Source: Polynucleobacter sp. (GTDB taxonomy: Bacteria > Pseudomonadota > Gammaproteobacteria > Burkholderiales > Burkholderiaceae). From it: a stretch of DNA of 64,000 nucleotides. The stretch covers positions 496,001 through 560,000 of the forward strand of contig NZ_JAUXZY010000004.1 in NCBI RefSeq assembly GCF_030693775.1, read 5' to 3'. Each line of letters opens with the position of its first letter. Within the stretch, counting starts at the first letter, position 1. The notes beneath the pieces are model-generated. The model was not told the DNA's origin, ran no database searches, and worked only from the letters and a program-made list of their open reading frames with translations. A program made the translations under genes and the position numbers. Below are positions 15,735-24,309 of this stretch, piece after piece.

Positions 15735-16920
15735 CAGTGACAATCGCATGCGCTGGACAGAAGAAGATGCCGTTCGTGATGTGCGATGGCAGTCAGAAAA
15801 AGGATTGCCACCTCCCAAAAAAGTAGTGATTGCAGATGACACACTAACGGCTGATACGGCATATCGCCTTGCTTCCGAAGGTAGTGCTTTTTTATGGCGT
15901 GGTGATTATCAAAATGCTAAACAATTATTGCAGGCACTTGCAAGGCGGGCTGAGCGACCCGTCAAGCGTAATCGAAAAAAAGCAGCGAGCCAAGCCAAGC
16001 TGAATCCAGATACAGTCAATGCGATGGAGCCCAAAGCGATATTTAATCAGCACCGGCAAGCCCAGGCGCAGCGCGCCAGAATTCTGGATGCGATTTTGAT
16101 TTCCATATTGGCTGATCACACTATTCCGCTGCGACGGGCGCCGGAAGTAACTAAGGCGTGCCTTGAGGTATTTGGAAATGTGACGGACGATTACGTAATC
16201 TCCTTACGCGAATTACTTGGCGTCATTAGTGCCCATGAGTGGCGCAAAAAAGGGGTGGTGATTCCATCACTTAAGGAGGGCGCACAGCGCCTATTTCCCC
16301 ATTACGGCGTCTTTTCGCCCATACGCGGCGAATACGTTCAGCTGGCGGCAATGGCGCCACTCCCGCCCGCATTAAAAAATAAATCATTGGCCTTTGATAT
16401 TGGCACAGGAACAGGCGTTTTGGCTGCAGTACTCGCGCAGCGGGGTATCCAGAGAATTATCGGCACCGATCAAGATCCCAGGGCCCTCAACTGCGCTAGC
16501 GCAAACATCCAGCAATTAGGCCTTGTGCAGCAGGTTGCGATTCTGAATGCCGATCTCTTTCCTCCAGAAAAGGCCGCCTTGATTGTCTGTAATCCGCCCT
16601 GGCTACCAGCTAGACCCAGCTCCCCAATCGAGCGGGCTATATACGACCCTGACAGTATGATGCTCAAAGGGTTTTTGTCCCAGTTAAAAGAACATCTGCT
16701 ACCAGAGGGTGAGGGCTGGCTCATTCTGTCTGACTTGGCGGAGCATTTGCAATTGCGCTCACGCGACGAATTATTGTCTTGGATTGCAGCGGCCGGCTTA
16801 GCGGTGATTGAAAAAAGAGATGCCAGGCCAAATCATCCCAAAGTGAGCGATGTCAGCGACCCCTTGCATCAAGCTAGAAAGGCTGAAGTCACGTCGCTTT
16901 GGCGTCTGGCTGCGGTATAG
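15727..16920 (+). CDS. Class I SAM-dependent methyltransferase with helical N-terminal domain
   Basis: 397 residues. The C-terminal half is a Rossmann methyltransferase: motif I LAFDIGTGTGVLAAVLAQRG, the acidic LIGTDQ-type loop IIGTDQDPRALN, and motif IV CNPPWLP, the NPPY-type signature of enzymes that methylate amide or exocyclic nitrogens. The first 190 residues are helical and basic in the middle (RPVKRNRKKAASQ) and may bind a macromolecule. The target, protein or nucleic acid, is unknown. The gene starts inside the end of the DsbA-like gene and its 3' end overlaps the convergent GNAT gene by 32 bases. Confidence 0.85.
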   Translation: MIDSDNRMRWTEEDAVRDVRWQSEKGLPPPKKVVIADDTLTADTAYRLASEGSAFLWRGDYQNAKQLLQALARRAERPVKRNRKKAASQAKLNPDTVNAMEPKAIFNQHRQAQAQRARILDAILISILADHTIPLRRAPEVTKACLEVFGNVTDDYVISLRELLGVISAHEWRKKGVVIPSLKEGAQRLFPHYGVFSPIRGEYVQLAAMAPLPPALKNKSLAFDIGTGTGVLAAVLAQRGIQRIIGTDQDPRALNCASANIQQLGLVQQVAILNADLFPPEKAALIVCNPPWLPARPSSPIERAIYDPDSMMLKGFLSQLKEHLLPEGEGWLILSDLAEHLQLRSRDELLSWIAAAGLAVIEKRDARPNHPKVSDVSDPLHQARKAEVTSLWRLAAV

Positions 16921-17197
16921 CTGGGTCGGGCAGGGCAATATCTAAGCTCCTGAAGAATGCTGTTCCCAGGGGTGATATCGGCGTGTGGACCGCACCAATC
17001 TGACCGGTAGTGCGGCGAATTTCATCGAGCAAGAGGGTGCCATAGCCTTGACGACGGTACATGGGGTTGACGTAGATGTACTCCACATCGCCGGTACTTG
17101 TAAATCGGCTGTAGCCGATCGTGGTATTTTGATTTTTGATCAACACAATCCCATCTGCGATTTCGATCTGGTAGTCAGCAGGATTAGGTATTGGCAT
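16889..17197 (-). CDS. GNAT family N-acetyltransferase
   Basis: A short 102-residue GNAT domain. The beta4 strand and pyrophosphate loop are clear: VEYIYVNPMYRRQGYGTLLL, where RRQGYG binds acetyl-CoA. It is shorter than the usual 140-160 residues, so the acceptor site may be formed with a partner. Its ATG overlaps the stop of the preceding hypothetical gene by 1 base (TAATG). Confidence 0.8.
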   Translation of the reverse strand: MPIPNPADYQIEIADGIVLIKNQNTTIGYSRFTSTGDVEYIYVNPMYRRQGYGTLLLDEIRRTTGQIGAVHTPISPLGTAFFRSLDIALPDPAIPQPDAKAT

Positions 17198-17511
17198 TAG
17201 ATGAAGGTAATACGCTTCGTTAAGTCCTGTAAAGACACCTCGGGGGCTTGAATGCTTTTCGCTTCATCGCGGCTATTGGCAATCACGCCAATCCCAGCCA
17301 CTGGTGCTAAGTTATCGACCTTGAAGCGACCTACCCCATCTTGTTGACGGATAAAGCACTCCTCATCAAAAAAGAGTCTGTCACCATTGTTATCAATTTC
17401 ATCGGAGTCAATTGATGCAAAACCAATGAGTCCTCGAACATCATCGATTGAGCCTGAAATCTCCACTGCTGAAACCGTTTTTAAGGTCGGATTAATTACA
17501 TACACTTGCAT
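17197..17511 (-). CDS. Hypothetical protein (104 aa)
   Basis: MQVYVINPTLKTVSAVEISG opens an acidic 104-residue cytoplasmic protein with FFDEECFIRQQDGVGRF in the middle and a PVAGIGVIANSRDEAKS stretch. I do not recognise a family with certainty. A GAGGG box precedes ATG 17511; earlier in-frame codons to 17670 are ignored. It is coupled to the GNAT gene by TAATG overlap, so the two may work together. Confidence 0.7.
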   Translation of the reverse strand: MQVYVINPTLKTVSAVEISGSIDDVRGLIGFASIDSDEIDNNGDRLFFDEECFIRQQDGVGRFKVDNLAPVAGIGVIANSRDEAKSIQAPEVSLQDLTKRITFI

Positions 17512-17764
17512 AAACACCCTCGGAGTAATTGGGTAAAGAGTTCTATTATCGTCGCAATGACTGGGTTTGAATATTTGGTTTATGCCCAATTGGCCTACTG
17601 GCATAGGGTATTGAATTGCCTCCAAAAAAGCGCCATATTCCAGAAACCTTTTCCGGCTTGAGCCCCCCACGCCAGATTGCAGGTAATTTCTTGGTATTTG
17701 AGGAGATACGTTAAGGCAATCAATGCATTTTCGGTATTCATGCAGGGCTTTTTTAAATCTTATT
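17512..17764. other. Intergenic region without a supported gene
   Basis: About 250 bases between the divergent hypothetical gene and the Fur site in front of the iron-binding-protein gene. Open frames here run on from neighbours and look non-coding. I see no terminator, repeat or RNA gene, only presumed promoter space for both sides. Confidence 0.4.
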
Positions 17765-17783
17765 GATAATCATTCTTATTATG
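17765..17783 (+). promoter_or_regulatory. Fur box upstream of the iron-binding protein gene
   Basis: GATAATCATTCTTATTATG agrees with the 19-bp Fur consensus GATAATGATAATCATTATC at 14 of 19 positions by direct count. It lies about 50 bases before the start codon, inside the expected promoter, and the gene encodes an iron-binding protein, so iron repression is likely. Confidence 0.75.
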
Positions 17784-17832
17784 ATATAGTGGAGTCAAGT
17801 AAAAAATCGTCTTTCCACAGGAGTGAATCATG

Positions 17833-18879
17833 ATGAGAAGCAAATGGATTGCCTTGAACATAGGCCTGCTGCTTGGATTTTCAGCGCTTGCAAATGCCCA
17901 ATCCAGCAATGAGAAAGTATTGAATTTGTATTCTGCCCGTCACTATCAAACGGACGAGGCGCTGTATTCAAACTTCACCAAATCGACCGGGATCAAAATT
18001 AATCGCATTGAGGCAGATGACAATGCACTGATCGAGCGCTTAAACAGCGAGGGCAGCAAAAGCCCTGCAGACGTCATCCTCTTGGTGGATGCCGCTCGAT
18101 TATGGCGTGCTCAGGTTAATGGGTTTTTCAAGCCCATCCAATCAAAATATCTGAACGATCGCATTCCAGCAAATCTACGTGCGAAAGCGGATGCAGATGG
18201 AACCACATGGTTTGGCTTTTCAACCCGTGCGCGGATTGTGGTCTACAACAAAAATACCGTTAAACCTGCCGATGTGAACACCTATGAAAAACTAGCTGAA
18301 CCGATGAATAAGGGCAAGGTATGTACGCGTTCAGGTTCCCATCCCTATATGCTCTCCTTGCTGGGCGCCTTGATTGAGCGTAATGGCGAAAAGGCAACTG
18401 AGGCTTGGGCAGCTGGGATGGTGGCCAATATGGCGCGTAGCCCTAAGGGTGGCGATACCGATCAGATCAAGGCAGTGGCATCGGGTGAGTGCGGCGTTGC
18501 TTTAACGAATTCCTATTACTTAGCGAGATTAATGCGCTCTACAAAGCCGGAAGACATCGCTGTGGTATCTAAGGTTGGGTTTGTTTGGCCTAATCAGAAT
18601 GCGGGCGGAGTACACATCAATATCTCGGGCGGCGGCGTAGCTAAAAATGCTCCTCACCCCGCAGCTGCAATCCAATTTCTAGAGTATTTAGCCAGCGATT
18701 CTGCGCAAACGTATTTTGCGGATGGAAACAATGAATGGCCCGTTGTTGCTGCTGTTCGCGTAGATAATCCAGCGCTCAAAGAGCTTGGTCCTTATCAGGC
18801 GGAGAAGGTATCGGTGGCATCGATTGGTTTAAATCAAATAGCAGCTCAGAAAATTCTAGATCGGGTTGGTTACAAGTAA
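17833..18879 (+). CDS. Fe(3+) ABC transporter substrate-binding protein (FutA/FbpA-like)
   Basis: About 348 residues with a signal peptide (MRSKWIALNIGLLLGFSALA, cleavage after NAQ). The ferric-binding family pattern is clear: LNLYSARHYQTDEALY at the start of the mature chain, TGIKINRIEADDNALIERL, and the iron-ligand tyrosine pair in LTNSYYLARLM. It traps Fe(3+) in the periplasm. No permease or ATPase of the Fbp type follows; the genes downstream are for haem, so it must use a transporter encoded elsewhere. ATG codons at 17830 and 17833 are both possible behind the AGGAG box. Confidence 0.9.
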   Translation: MRSKWIALNIGLLLGFSALANAQSSNEKVLNLYSARHYQTDEALYSNFTKSTGIKINRIEADDNALIERLNSEGSKSPADVILLVDAARLWRAQVNGFFKPIQSKYLNDRIPANLRAKADADGTTWFGFSTRARIVVYNKNTVKPADVNTYEKLAEPMNKGKVCTRSGSHPYMLSLLGALIERNGEKATEAWAAGMVANMARSPKGGDTDQIKAVASGECGVALTNSYYLARLMRSTKPEDIAVVSKVGFVWPNQNAGGVHINISGGGVAKNAPHPAAAIQFLEYLASDSAQTYFADGNNEWPVVAAVRVDNPALKELGPYQAEKVSVASIGLNQIAAQKILDRVGYK

Positions 18880-18896
18880 AAAATAAAGGGGGTAGC

Positions 18897-18980
18897 ATGA
18901 GTCGCGCATACTTTGCATGGATACTCTTGCTAGCCCATCTAGCCATTCTAATCGGTGGCATGGGTTTTGTAGGCGCTTAA
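18897..18980 (+). CDS. Putative 27-aa membrane peptide
   Basis: A strong AAAGGGGG box 4-6 bases before ATG 18897 opens a 27-codon ORF whose product begins MSRAYFAWILLL and ends GGMGFVGA, i.e. one short membrane helix with a GG-rich exit. It lies 17 bases after the iron-binding-protein stop and is followed by a hairpin CGAGAG-GGCT-CTCTCG (18986-19001). It could be a real micro-protein of the iron locus or a chance ORF; only the ribosome binding site and composition argue for it. Confidence 0.35.
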   Translation: MSRAYFAWILLLAHLAILIGGMGFVGA

Positions 18981-18985
18981 TCGAC

Positions 18986-19005
18986 CGAGAGGGCTCTCTC
19001 GTTTC
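18986..19005 (+). terminator. Hairpin after the iron-binding protein unit
   Basis: A perfect 6-bp stem CGAGAG/CTCTCG with a GGCT loop, followed by only GTTTC. It may end the transcript of the iron-binding-protein unit before hemP, but the weak T-run makes this uncertain. Confidence 0.4.
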
Positions 19006-19131
19006 ATGCCCTCGTTATAAGCATTGTTCTTCTCTCGTTTTGGGTGGCAACCGATCATCGAACCTGATTCGCCTAGATCAGTTCATGGCTAAGCCAAAAT
19101 CAATCGAAGGTAACTTACTGAGACTTTTTCA

Positions 19132-19311
19132 ATGAATAAAAACTATCCTAAATCAAATATTGAACTCGGTCATTTTTCAGAAAATGGTGTAGCCAAAACC
19201 TACTCCAGTTTAGATTTGTTTGGGGCTAGTAATTCGGTCATCATTAACCACTTTGGCGTTTGTTACACCTTGAGGATTACCCAGCTTGGTAAGTTGATAC
19301 TAACCAAGTAA
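19132..19311 (+). CDS. hemP: Hemin uptake protein HemP
   Basis: A 59-residue protein whose C-terminal half, LFGASNSVIINHFGVCYTLRI followed by TQLGKLILTK, carries the HemP family pattern (SxxLF...v.I.H.g..Y.LR.T..GKLILTK). HemP is a small cytoplasmic protein found at the head of haem-uptake operons; in some proteobacteria it activates expression of the haem receptor. It lies 10 bases before the tonB-like gene and upstream of the receptor, the usual place. Confidence 0.85.
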   Translation: MNKNYPKSNIELGHFSENGVAKTYSSLDLFGASNSVIINHFGVCYTLRITQLGKLILTK

Positions 19312-19321
19312 GGATGTTTCG

Positions 19322-19921
19322 ATGCAACTCATCCCATGGAAACTATTTTTAGTTGTGTTGGTGCTACATGCAGTCTTGTTAACTGCAATGGCTCAGTTTG
19401 GATTTCAGTCGCTGGATTACGGCGCTCAGTCAGTGGTATCAATTCAAATGATCGAATCGAAATCGAGCGCCCCTGTAAATAGAGTAGTTAGTCAGTCCAT
19501 GGCTGAGCACACCCTTCCGAAGTTGCTGCGAGCAGAGGATCATTCATCGGCTCGCAATGATGCGCTATCCACCTCGATGCAAGGTAATACAGGCGAGTTA
19601 ATGTCGGCGCTAATTATTCCACCGTCAGCCGATCTATTGGAGCTGCGTAATCCGAAACCACCTTATCCCATTGCCAGTCGAGAGAACGGAGAGCAGGGGG
19701 CAGTGATGCTGTATGCCTGTATTAGTGACCATGGCAAAGTAGAGCGACTGGATTTAGCTCAAAGCTCTGGCCATCCGGCTTTAGATCGTTCCGCTCTCAA
19801 CACGGTTCGCAATTGGAGTTTTCGACCTGCGCAAGAAAGTGGTAAATCAATTCCAATGTGCTATCGCCTGCCTATCCGCTTCTTTTTATCTTCATCTACT
19901 CTTTTGGCACTGTTTGCTTAA
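19322..19921 (+). CDS. TonB-family energy transducer, short form
   Basis: 199 residues. One N-terminal membrane helix (LFLVVLVLHAVLLTAMAQFG) and a C-terminal TonB domain: PPYPIASRENGEQGAVMLYA, then SSGHPALDRSALNTVRNWSF. The periplasmic linker lacks the usual long Pro-Glu/Pro-Lys stretch. The chain ends with an odd hydrophobic tail (FFLSSSTLLALFA). It should couple proton-motive force to the haem receptor encoded next, with ExbB/ExbD from elsewhere because none lie here. Confidence 0.82.
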   Translation: MQLIPWKLFLVVLVLHAVLLTAMAQFGFQSLDYGAQSVVSIQMIESKSSAPVNRVVSQSMAEHTLPKLLRAEDHSSARNDALSTSMQGNTGELMSALIIPPSADLLELRNPKPPYPIASRENGEQGAVMLYACISDHGKVERLDLAQSSGHPALDRSALNTVRNWSFRPAQESGKSIPMCYRLPIRFFLSSSTLLALFA

Positions 19922-19954
19922 CTCAGAGATGTGGGAATAGTTGACTACTTTAAT

Positions 19955-19973
19955 AATAATGATTATCATTACG
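19955..19973 (+). promoter_or_regulatory. Fur box upstream of the haem receptor
   Basis: AATAATGATTATCATTACG matches 15 of 19 positions of the Fur consensus by direct count. It sits about 85 bases before the TonB-dependent receptor start, so receptor and hmuSTUV probably form an iron-repressed transcript separate from hemP-tonB. Confidence 0.82.
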
Positions 19974-20058
19974 TTTAACTAACGCAGTAAATCATCCACT
20001 GCATCAATGCCACAGCCCGCCGCCGCTAGCTAGTGTTTCAACTAACTGGGGGATATAT

Positions 20059-22308
20059 ATGAAAAGCGGGATAAAGAGAGGCGCATTGGCATTGCTAATG
20101 CCAATAACGGTTGTATCAATGGCTGCAAAGGCACAAATTGCATCAGACGACCATGCAGAAATAGTCAATCAACAGCAAGGCAGTGCACTCGATAGTAACG
20201 ATCTAAAAGAAGTCACTGTATCTGCCACGCGTTCCGAACGAAAAACCGACAATGTGCCGCGAATTGTTACTGTTACGACGTCCGAGGAAATTCAGGAGTT
20301 AGGTGCTCGAAACGTAGGCGATGTATTTAAAGACTCGCCGGACATTACTGTGCCTCAGCAAACGGGGCGATTTAGTCTAGCCATCGGTTCACAGGGTCGG
20401 GGCGGTCAAGAAAGTATTAATATCCGGGGCCTTCAGGGCAACAATGTACTACTGCTGGTCGATGGCATTCGCGTACCCAATCAATTTTCATTTGGCAGTC
20501 TATCTGCAGGCCGAGGGAATTTTTTGGATGTGGACGGCTTTCGAAAAATAGAAGTCGTCCGCGGACCATCATCAACCCAATATGGCAGTGATGGCCTTGC
20601 CGGCATTGTCCAATTTCAAACCTTTAACCCAAGCGACTTTATTCAAAAGGGTGCAGATAAAGGAGGATTTGCGCGAACCGGCTACTCCAGCGTGGATAAC
20701 TCATCAAATACGACCTTTGCTTATGCTGGTAAGACGCAGGATATACAGGGCATGGTGCTTGGTAATATTCAATCCGGCCATCAGCTTGAAAATCAAGGAT
20801 CCAACTACGCGACGGGCATTGCTAGAACTGCACCAAATCCGGCTGATTATCGTAATTGGTATGTACTGTCAAAAGCGCTGCTACGCATTAACTCTGCAAG
20901 CAGTGTAGGAATTACCTATGAATCGCAAAACCTTACACAAAATGTCAATAATCTATCGGATCTATCAAGGGCTGTAGCCACATCAACGGCATCCGATACG
21001 ACATCCCGAGATCGGATATCCGGCGAATATCACTATCGGGATTCTGCAAATGAGGTGATTCAGGCGGCGAAGGTCATGATTTACCTGCAAGATGCATCGG
21101 TAGCCCAAAAATCGTATCAAGAATCGGCAGTAGGAGGTGGTAGGCCCTATGCTTGGCGGTCAAGGACGAATACCTATAGTCAAAATACCAAAGGACTCAA
21201 CACAAGCTTCGAAAGCAACACCACCGCCATCCTGAATCAACGCCTCACGTATGGCCTGGATTGGAGCTCTGCGGACATATCGAGCCAAATTAATGCGGCC
21301 GGGAATGGGACATCAATTACACCTGCCCCATCATCAAAATATGACTTAGGCGGCGCATTCCTTCAAAGCGAGATGGCCTTTGGTGATCTGACGCTGATAC
21401 CGGCCATTCGCTATGACAGTTACTCAATCCAGCCGCAAACAGGATTAACCAGTTCCAATAGTGGTTCTTCGGTTTCACCTGCGCTTGGAGCGGTATGGAA
21501 TTGGGTGACTGCATTGAGGCCATTTATCAATTGGGGCAGGGCATTTGGCGCGCCCACCCCAGATCAGGCCTTGGCAACCCATGCGAATGCGGGCCCTGGT
21601 TCGAACTACCGTGTTATTGCCAATCCGAATTTAAAGCCCCAGACCGGTAATGGCATCGAACTCGGCTCTCGGGGCAGGGTAGGTGCTTGGCGATATCAGG
21701 CGTCAGCGTATGCCAATCATTACGATCAATTTATTGCTCAAGTGACAACGCAGGGATCCTTGTTAAGTCCCATTCGCCCTGCCATTTTGCAATATCAAAA
21801 CTTGAATAGCGTATCGATCCGAGGCTGGGATGTCAGGACTGATTGGGCATTTGCTGAGCGCTGGCAAGCCAATGCAGCCATGACATACAGCAATGGCCAG
21901 CAGACGCAAGATGGAGTTACTGCGCCCTTAAATACGATACAGCCGCTGCGCGCCGTTTTGGGAATGCGGTATGACGCAATCCAATGGGGTGCATTTGCCA
22001 ATCTCATTTGGAATCAAGGCAAGGCAGCAAATAGAGTTAATTTTAATTCCAATACGGGCGGAACGGCGAATCAGTTTTTGACTCCCGCATCGACCATCCT
22101 CAATTTGACAGCGTACTGGAAACCCATCAAACAAGTAACCCTGAATTTCAATCTAAACAATGCATTTAATAGTACCTATTGGAACTGGGCAGGGGTACAG
22201 GGATCCGTCACCACAGTCAGCTCACCAATGTATAACGCTGCAGCTGCTCAGCAAGCTGCCACTGCAGCTCCACGCAATGCGCAAATTTCACTGCGCTACG
22301 ACTTCTAA
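20059..22308 (+). CDS. hmuR: TonB-dependent haem/haemoglobin receptor
   Basis: 749 residues. A signal peptide ends near VSMAAKAQ, the TonB box is EVTVSATR, and the plug domain has NIRGLQGNNVLLLVDGIRVP and KIEVVRGPSSTQYGSDGLAG. A 22-strand barrel follows, ending in the typical ISLRYDF with terminal Phe. A haem role is inferred from the hmuSTUV genes that follow on the same strand; FRAP/NPNL-type markers are present in part (VIANPNLKPQTGNGIELG). It imports haem across the outer membrane. Confidence 0.9.
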   Translation: MKSGIKRGALALLMPITVVSMAAKAQIASDDHAEIVNQQQGSALDSNDLKEVTVSATRSERKTDNVPRIVTVTTSEEIQELGARNVGDVFKDSPDITVPQQTGRFSLAIGSQGRGGQESINIRGLQGNNVLLLVDGIRVPNQFSFGSLSAGRGNFLDVDGFRKIEVVRGPSSTQYGSDGLAGIVQFQTFNPSDFIQKGADKGGFARTGYSSVDNSSNTTFAYAGKTQDIQGMVLGNIQSGHQLENQGSNYATGIARTAPNPADYRNWYVLSKALLRINSASSVGITYESQNLTQNVNNLSDLSRAVATSTASDTTSRDRISGEYHYRDSANEVIQAAKVMIYLQDASVAQKSYQESAVGGGRPYAWRSRTNTYSQNTKGLNTSFESNTTAILNQRLTYGLDWSSADISSQINAAGNGTSITPAPSSKYDLGGAFLQSEMAFGDLTLIPAIRYDSYSIQPQTGLTSSNSGSSVSPALGAVWNWVTALRPFINWGRAFGAPTPDQALATHANAGPGSNYRVIANPNLKPQTGNGIELGSRGRVGAWRYQASAYANHYDQFIAQVTTQGSLLSPIRPAILQYQNLNSVSIRGWDVRTDWAFAERWQANAAMTYSNGQQTQDGVTAPLNTIQPLRAVLGMRYDAIQWGAFANLIWNQGKAANRVNFNSNTGGTANQFLTPASTILNLTAYWKPIKQVTLNFNLNNAFNSTYWNWAGVQGSVTTVSSPMYNAAAAQQAATAAPRNAQISLRYDF

Positions 22309-22317
22309 GGAGAAAAC

Positions 22318-23400
22318 ATGACTCAATCGATTTACTCTATCCGCCAATCCTTCGGGACTTTTCGTGTAAATGAGCAAATGCGCCATCGGGATATAGCAAA
22401 GCGACTGGAGATATCCGAGGGTGAATTGATTGCTGCGTTTCTGGGTATCGATACCCCTCCTTTGGCTATCGGCGAAATGCAAGCGGTTCGGCTGCTTCCA
22501 AAATGGAGCGAGATCATGGCATCCATTGAGTCCTTGGGCGAGGTCATGGCGCTGACCCGCAATGATTCTTGTGTGCATGAAAAAGTCGGCATTTACAAAA
22601 ACGCTTCGCAGGAGGGACCTGTTGGGCTTATGGTGGGCGAGATTGACTTACGTCTTTTCTATCACGCCTGGGAATATGGATTTGTGGTTCGCGAAATGAC
22701 CAAAGATGGTTTACAGCGAAGCTTGCAATTCTTTGACAGAGCAGGCGTGGCCATTCATAAGATTCATTTGAGAGCGCAAAGTTGTGTAGCGAACTACGAT
22801 GCACTGCTAGTGCAATTTCAGAGTCATGATCAGGCGCCAGAAATACTGGTAACTGAGCCGGGCAAACCTGCTGCTGAATTACCTGATCAGGAGATTGATG
22901 TGAGGGCATGGCATCAGGCTTGGCGTGCGATGCGGGATACCCACGACTTTTTTGTTTTACTAAGGCAGTTTAAAGTTACAAGGACGCAAGGATTGCGTCT
23001 TGCCGAACCTGCTTTTGTACAGGCGCTGCCGGTGACTTGCATAAAAGACTTATTGGAGACTGCAGCAAGTACCGCCACTCCGCTGATGGTGTTTGTAGGC
23101 AATCACGGCATGCTGCAGATTCACAGTGGGCCAATTCATAAGGTGATGTTGACTGGATCCTGGATTAATGTCATGGATCCTCGCTTTAATCTCCATTTGC
23201 AAATGGATTCCGTGGCCCAGGCTTGGCTTGTACGTAAACCAACCATAGACGGCATCGTGACCTCGGTGGAGTTGTTTAATAACGACGGCGAAGCAATTGC
23301 CATGTTCTTTGGAGAGCGAAAACCGGGTAAGCCTGAGTTAGGCACCTGGCGCGCTTTAGCGGACGACTTGCTTGCACGTTCAACGGCGGTAGAGGCTTGA
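22318..23400 (+). CDS. hmuS: Hemin-degrading/haem-trafficking factor HmuS
   Basis: 360 residues made of two HemS/ChuX-like repeats. The start QSFGTFRVNEQMRHRDIAKR and the second repeat from VRAWHQAWRAMRDTHDFFVL are visible. It takes haem from the inner-membrane transporter, stores it or releases its iron. The gene lies 9 bases after the receptor stop and 1 base before hmuT, in the normal operon position. Confidence 0.9.
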   Translation: MTQSIYSIRQSFGTFRVNEQMRHRDIAKRLEISEGELIAAFLGIDTPPLAIGEMQAVRLLPKWSEIMASIESLGEVMALTRNDSCVHEKVGIYKNASQEGPVGLMVGEIDLRLFYHAWEYGFVVREMTKDGLQRSLQFFDRAGVAIHKIHLRAQSCVANYDALLVQFQSHDQAPEILVTEPGKPAAELPDQEIDVRAWHQAWRAMRDTHDFFVLLRQFKVTRTQGLRLAEPAFVQALPVTCIKDLLETAASTATPLMVFVGNHGMLQIHSGPIHKVMLTGSWINVMDPRFNLHLQMDSVAQAWLVRKPTIDGIVTSVELFNNDGEAIAMFFGERKPGKPELGTWRALADDLLARSTAVEA

Positions 23401-23401
23401 G

Positions 23402-24292
23402 ATGAATTATGGTCGCCGGAATATCTTACTTACATCTGCATCGGTAGCGGGATGGATGGGCCTTGGTTTAGATACTTTTGCTCAAGAACGTCCTGTTGTG
23501 TCTTCTGGTGCGATGCGCTTGATTAGTATCGGCGGGGCATTAACCGAAATCATTTATTTACTGAAGGCAGATGCTGAATTAGTAGGAGTGGATACAACCT
23601 CGATTTACCCTACAGCAGCTACCCGCTTACCCAATGTTGGTTATGCCCGCGGTCTTTCTGCTGAGGGCATTTTGGCGCTGCGTCCTACTCAATTAGTTGC
23701 GACTGCAGAAGCGGGACCGCCAATCGTCTTAAAGCAAATGATCGATGCAGGGATTCCCTTGTCTATCTTGCCATCAGGTCATCAATTGATCGATGTCATT
23801 GATCGGGTGCGTATCATCGGCAGGCTGGTGCATAAAACGGATGCTGCCCAAGCGCTTGTAAGTCGATTGCTTTTGGAGTGGAAGAATACCCAAGAGCGTA
23901 TTGCAAATTCAATACTCAACAGCGCACGCGTTTTATTTATTCTGTCGCAAAATCCAAATCAGCTGATGGTAGGCGGTGAAAAAACCAGTGCAGCTGCAAT
24001 GATTGCGTATGCAGGTGCCCGCAATGCTATTTCGGGATTCGGTGGATTTAAGCCACTCACTCCTGAAGCGGTCATTGCCGCCAATCCCGATGTCTTGTTG
24101 CTGACGGATCAGGGCATGAAAGCCATTGGCGGGATTAGTGGAGTGCTGCGCCTACCAGGAATAAAGCAAACACGAGCCGGTAAAGAGCAGAAAGTGGTTT
24201 CCCTTGAAGCAATGTATCTATTGGGATTTGGGCCACGTATGCCATTGGCGGTTGCTGAGCTCAATCTGCTTTTGCAGCAGGCCATGGCCTAA
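23402..24292 (+). CDS. hmuT: Haem ABC transporter periplasmic binding protein HmuT
   Basis: 296 residues, with an N-terminal export signal and the cluster A-2 binding-protein fold: RLISIGGALTEIIYLLKADA, then VGVDTTSIYPTAATRLPNVG, and a second lobe with LTPEAVIAANPDVLLLTDQG. It shuttles haem from the outer-membrane receptor to HmuUV. The gene is packed between hmuS (1 base apart) and hmuU. Confidence 0.9.
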   Translation: MNYGRRNILLTSASVAGWMGLGLDTFAQERPVVSSGAMRLISIGGALTEIIYLLKADAELVGVDTTSIYPTAATRLPNVGYARGLSAEGILALRPTQLVATAEAGPPIVLKQMIDAGIPLSILPSGHQLIDVIDRVRIIGRLVHKTDAAQALVSRLLLEWKNTQERIANSILNSARVLFILSQNPNQLMVGGEKTSAAAMIAYAGARNAISGFGGFKPLTPEAVIAANPDVLLLTDQGMKAIGGISGVLRLPGIKQTRAGKEQKVVSLEAMYLLGFGPRMPLAVAELNLLLQQAMA

Positions 24293-24309
24293 ATCATAGT
24301 CTGCACAGG

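Noticed and set aside
18917..19135. 72-aa frame between futA and hemP
   Set aside because: Overlaps the 27-codon ORF, the hairpin and the hemP start; no ribosome binding site; residues look random.
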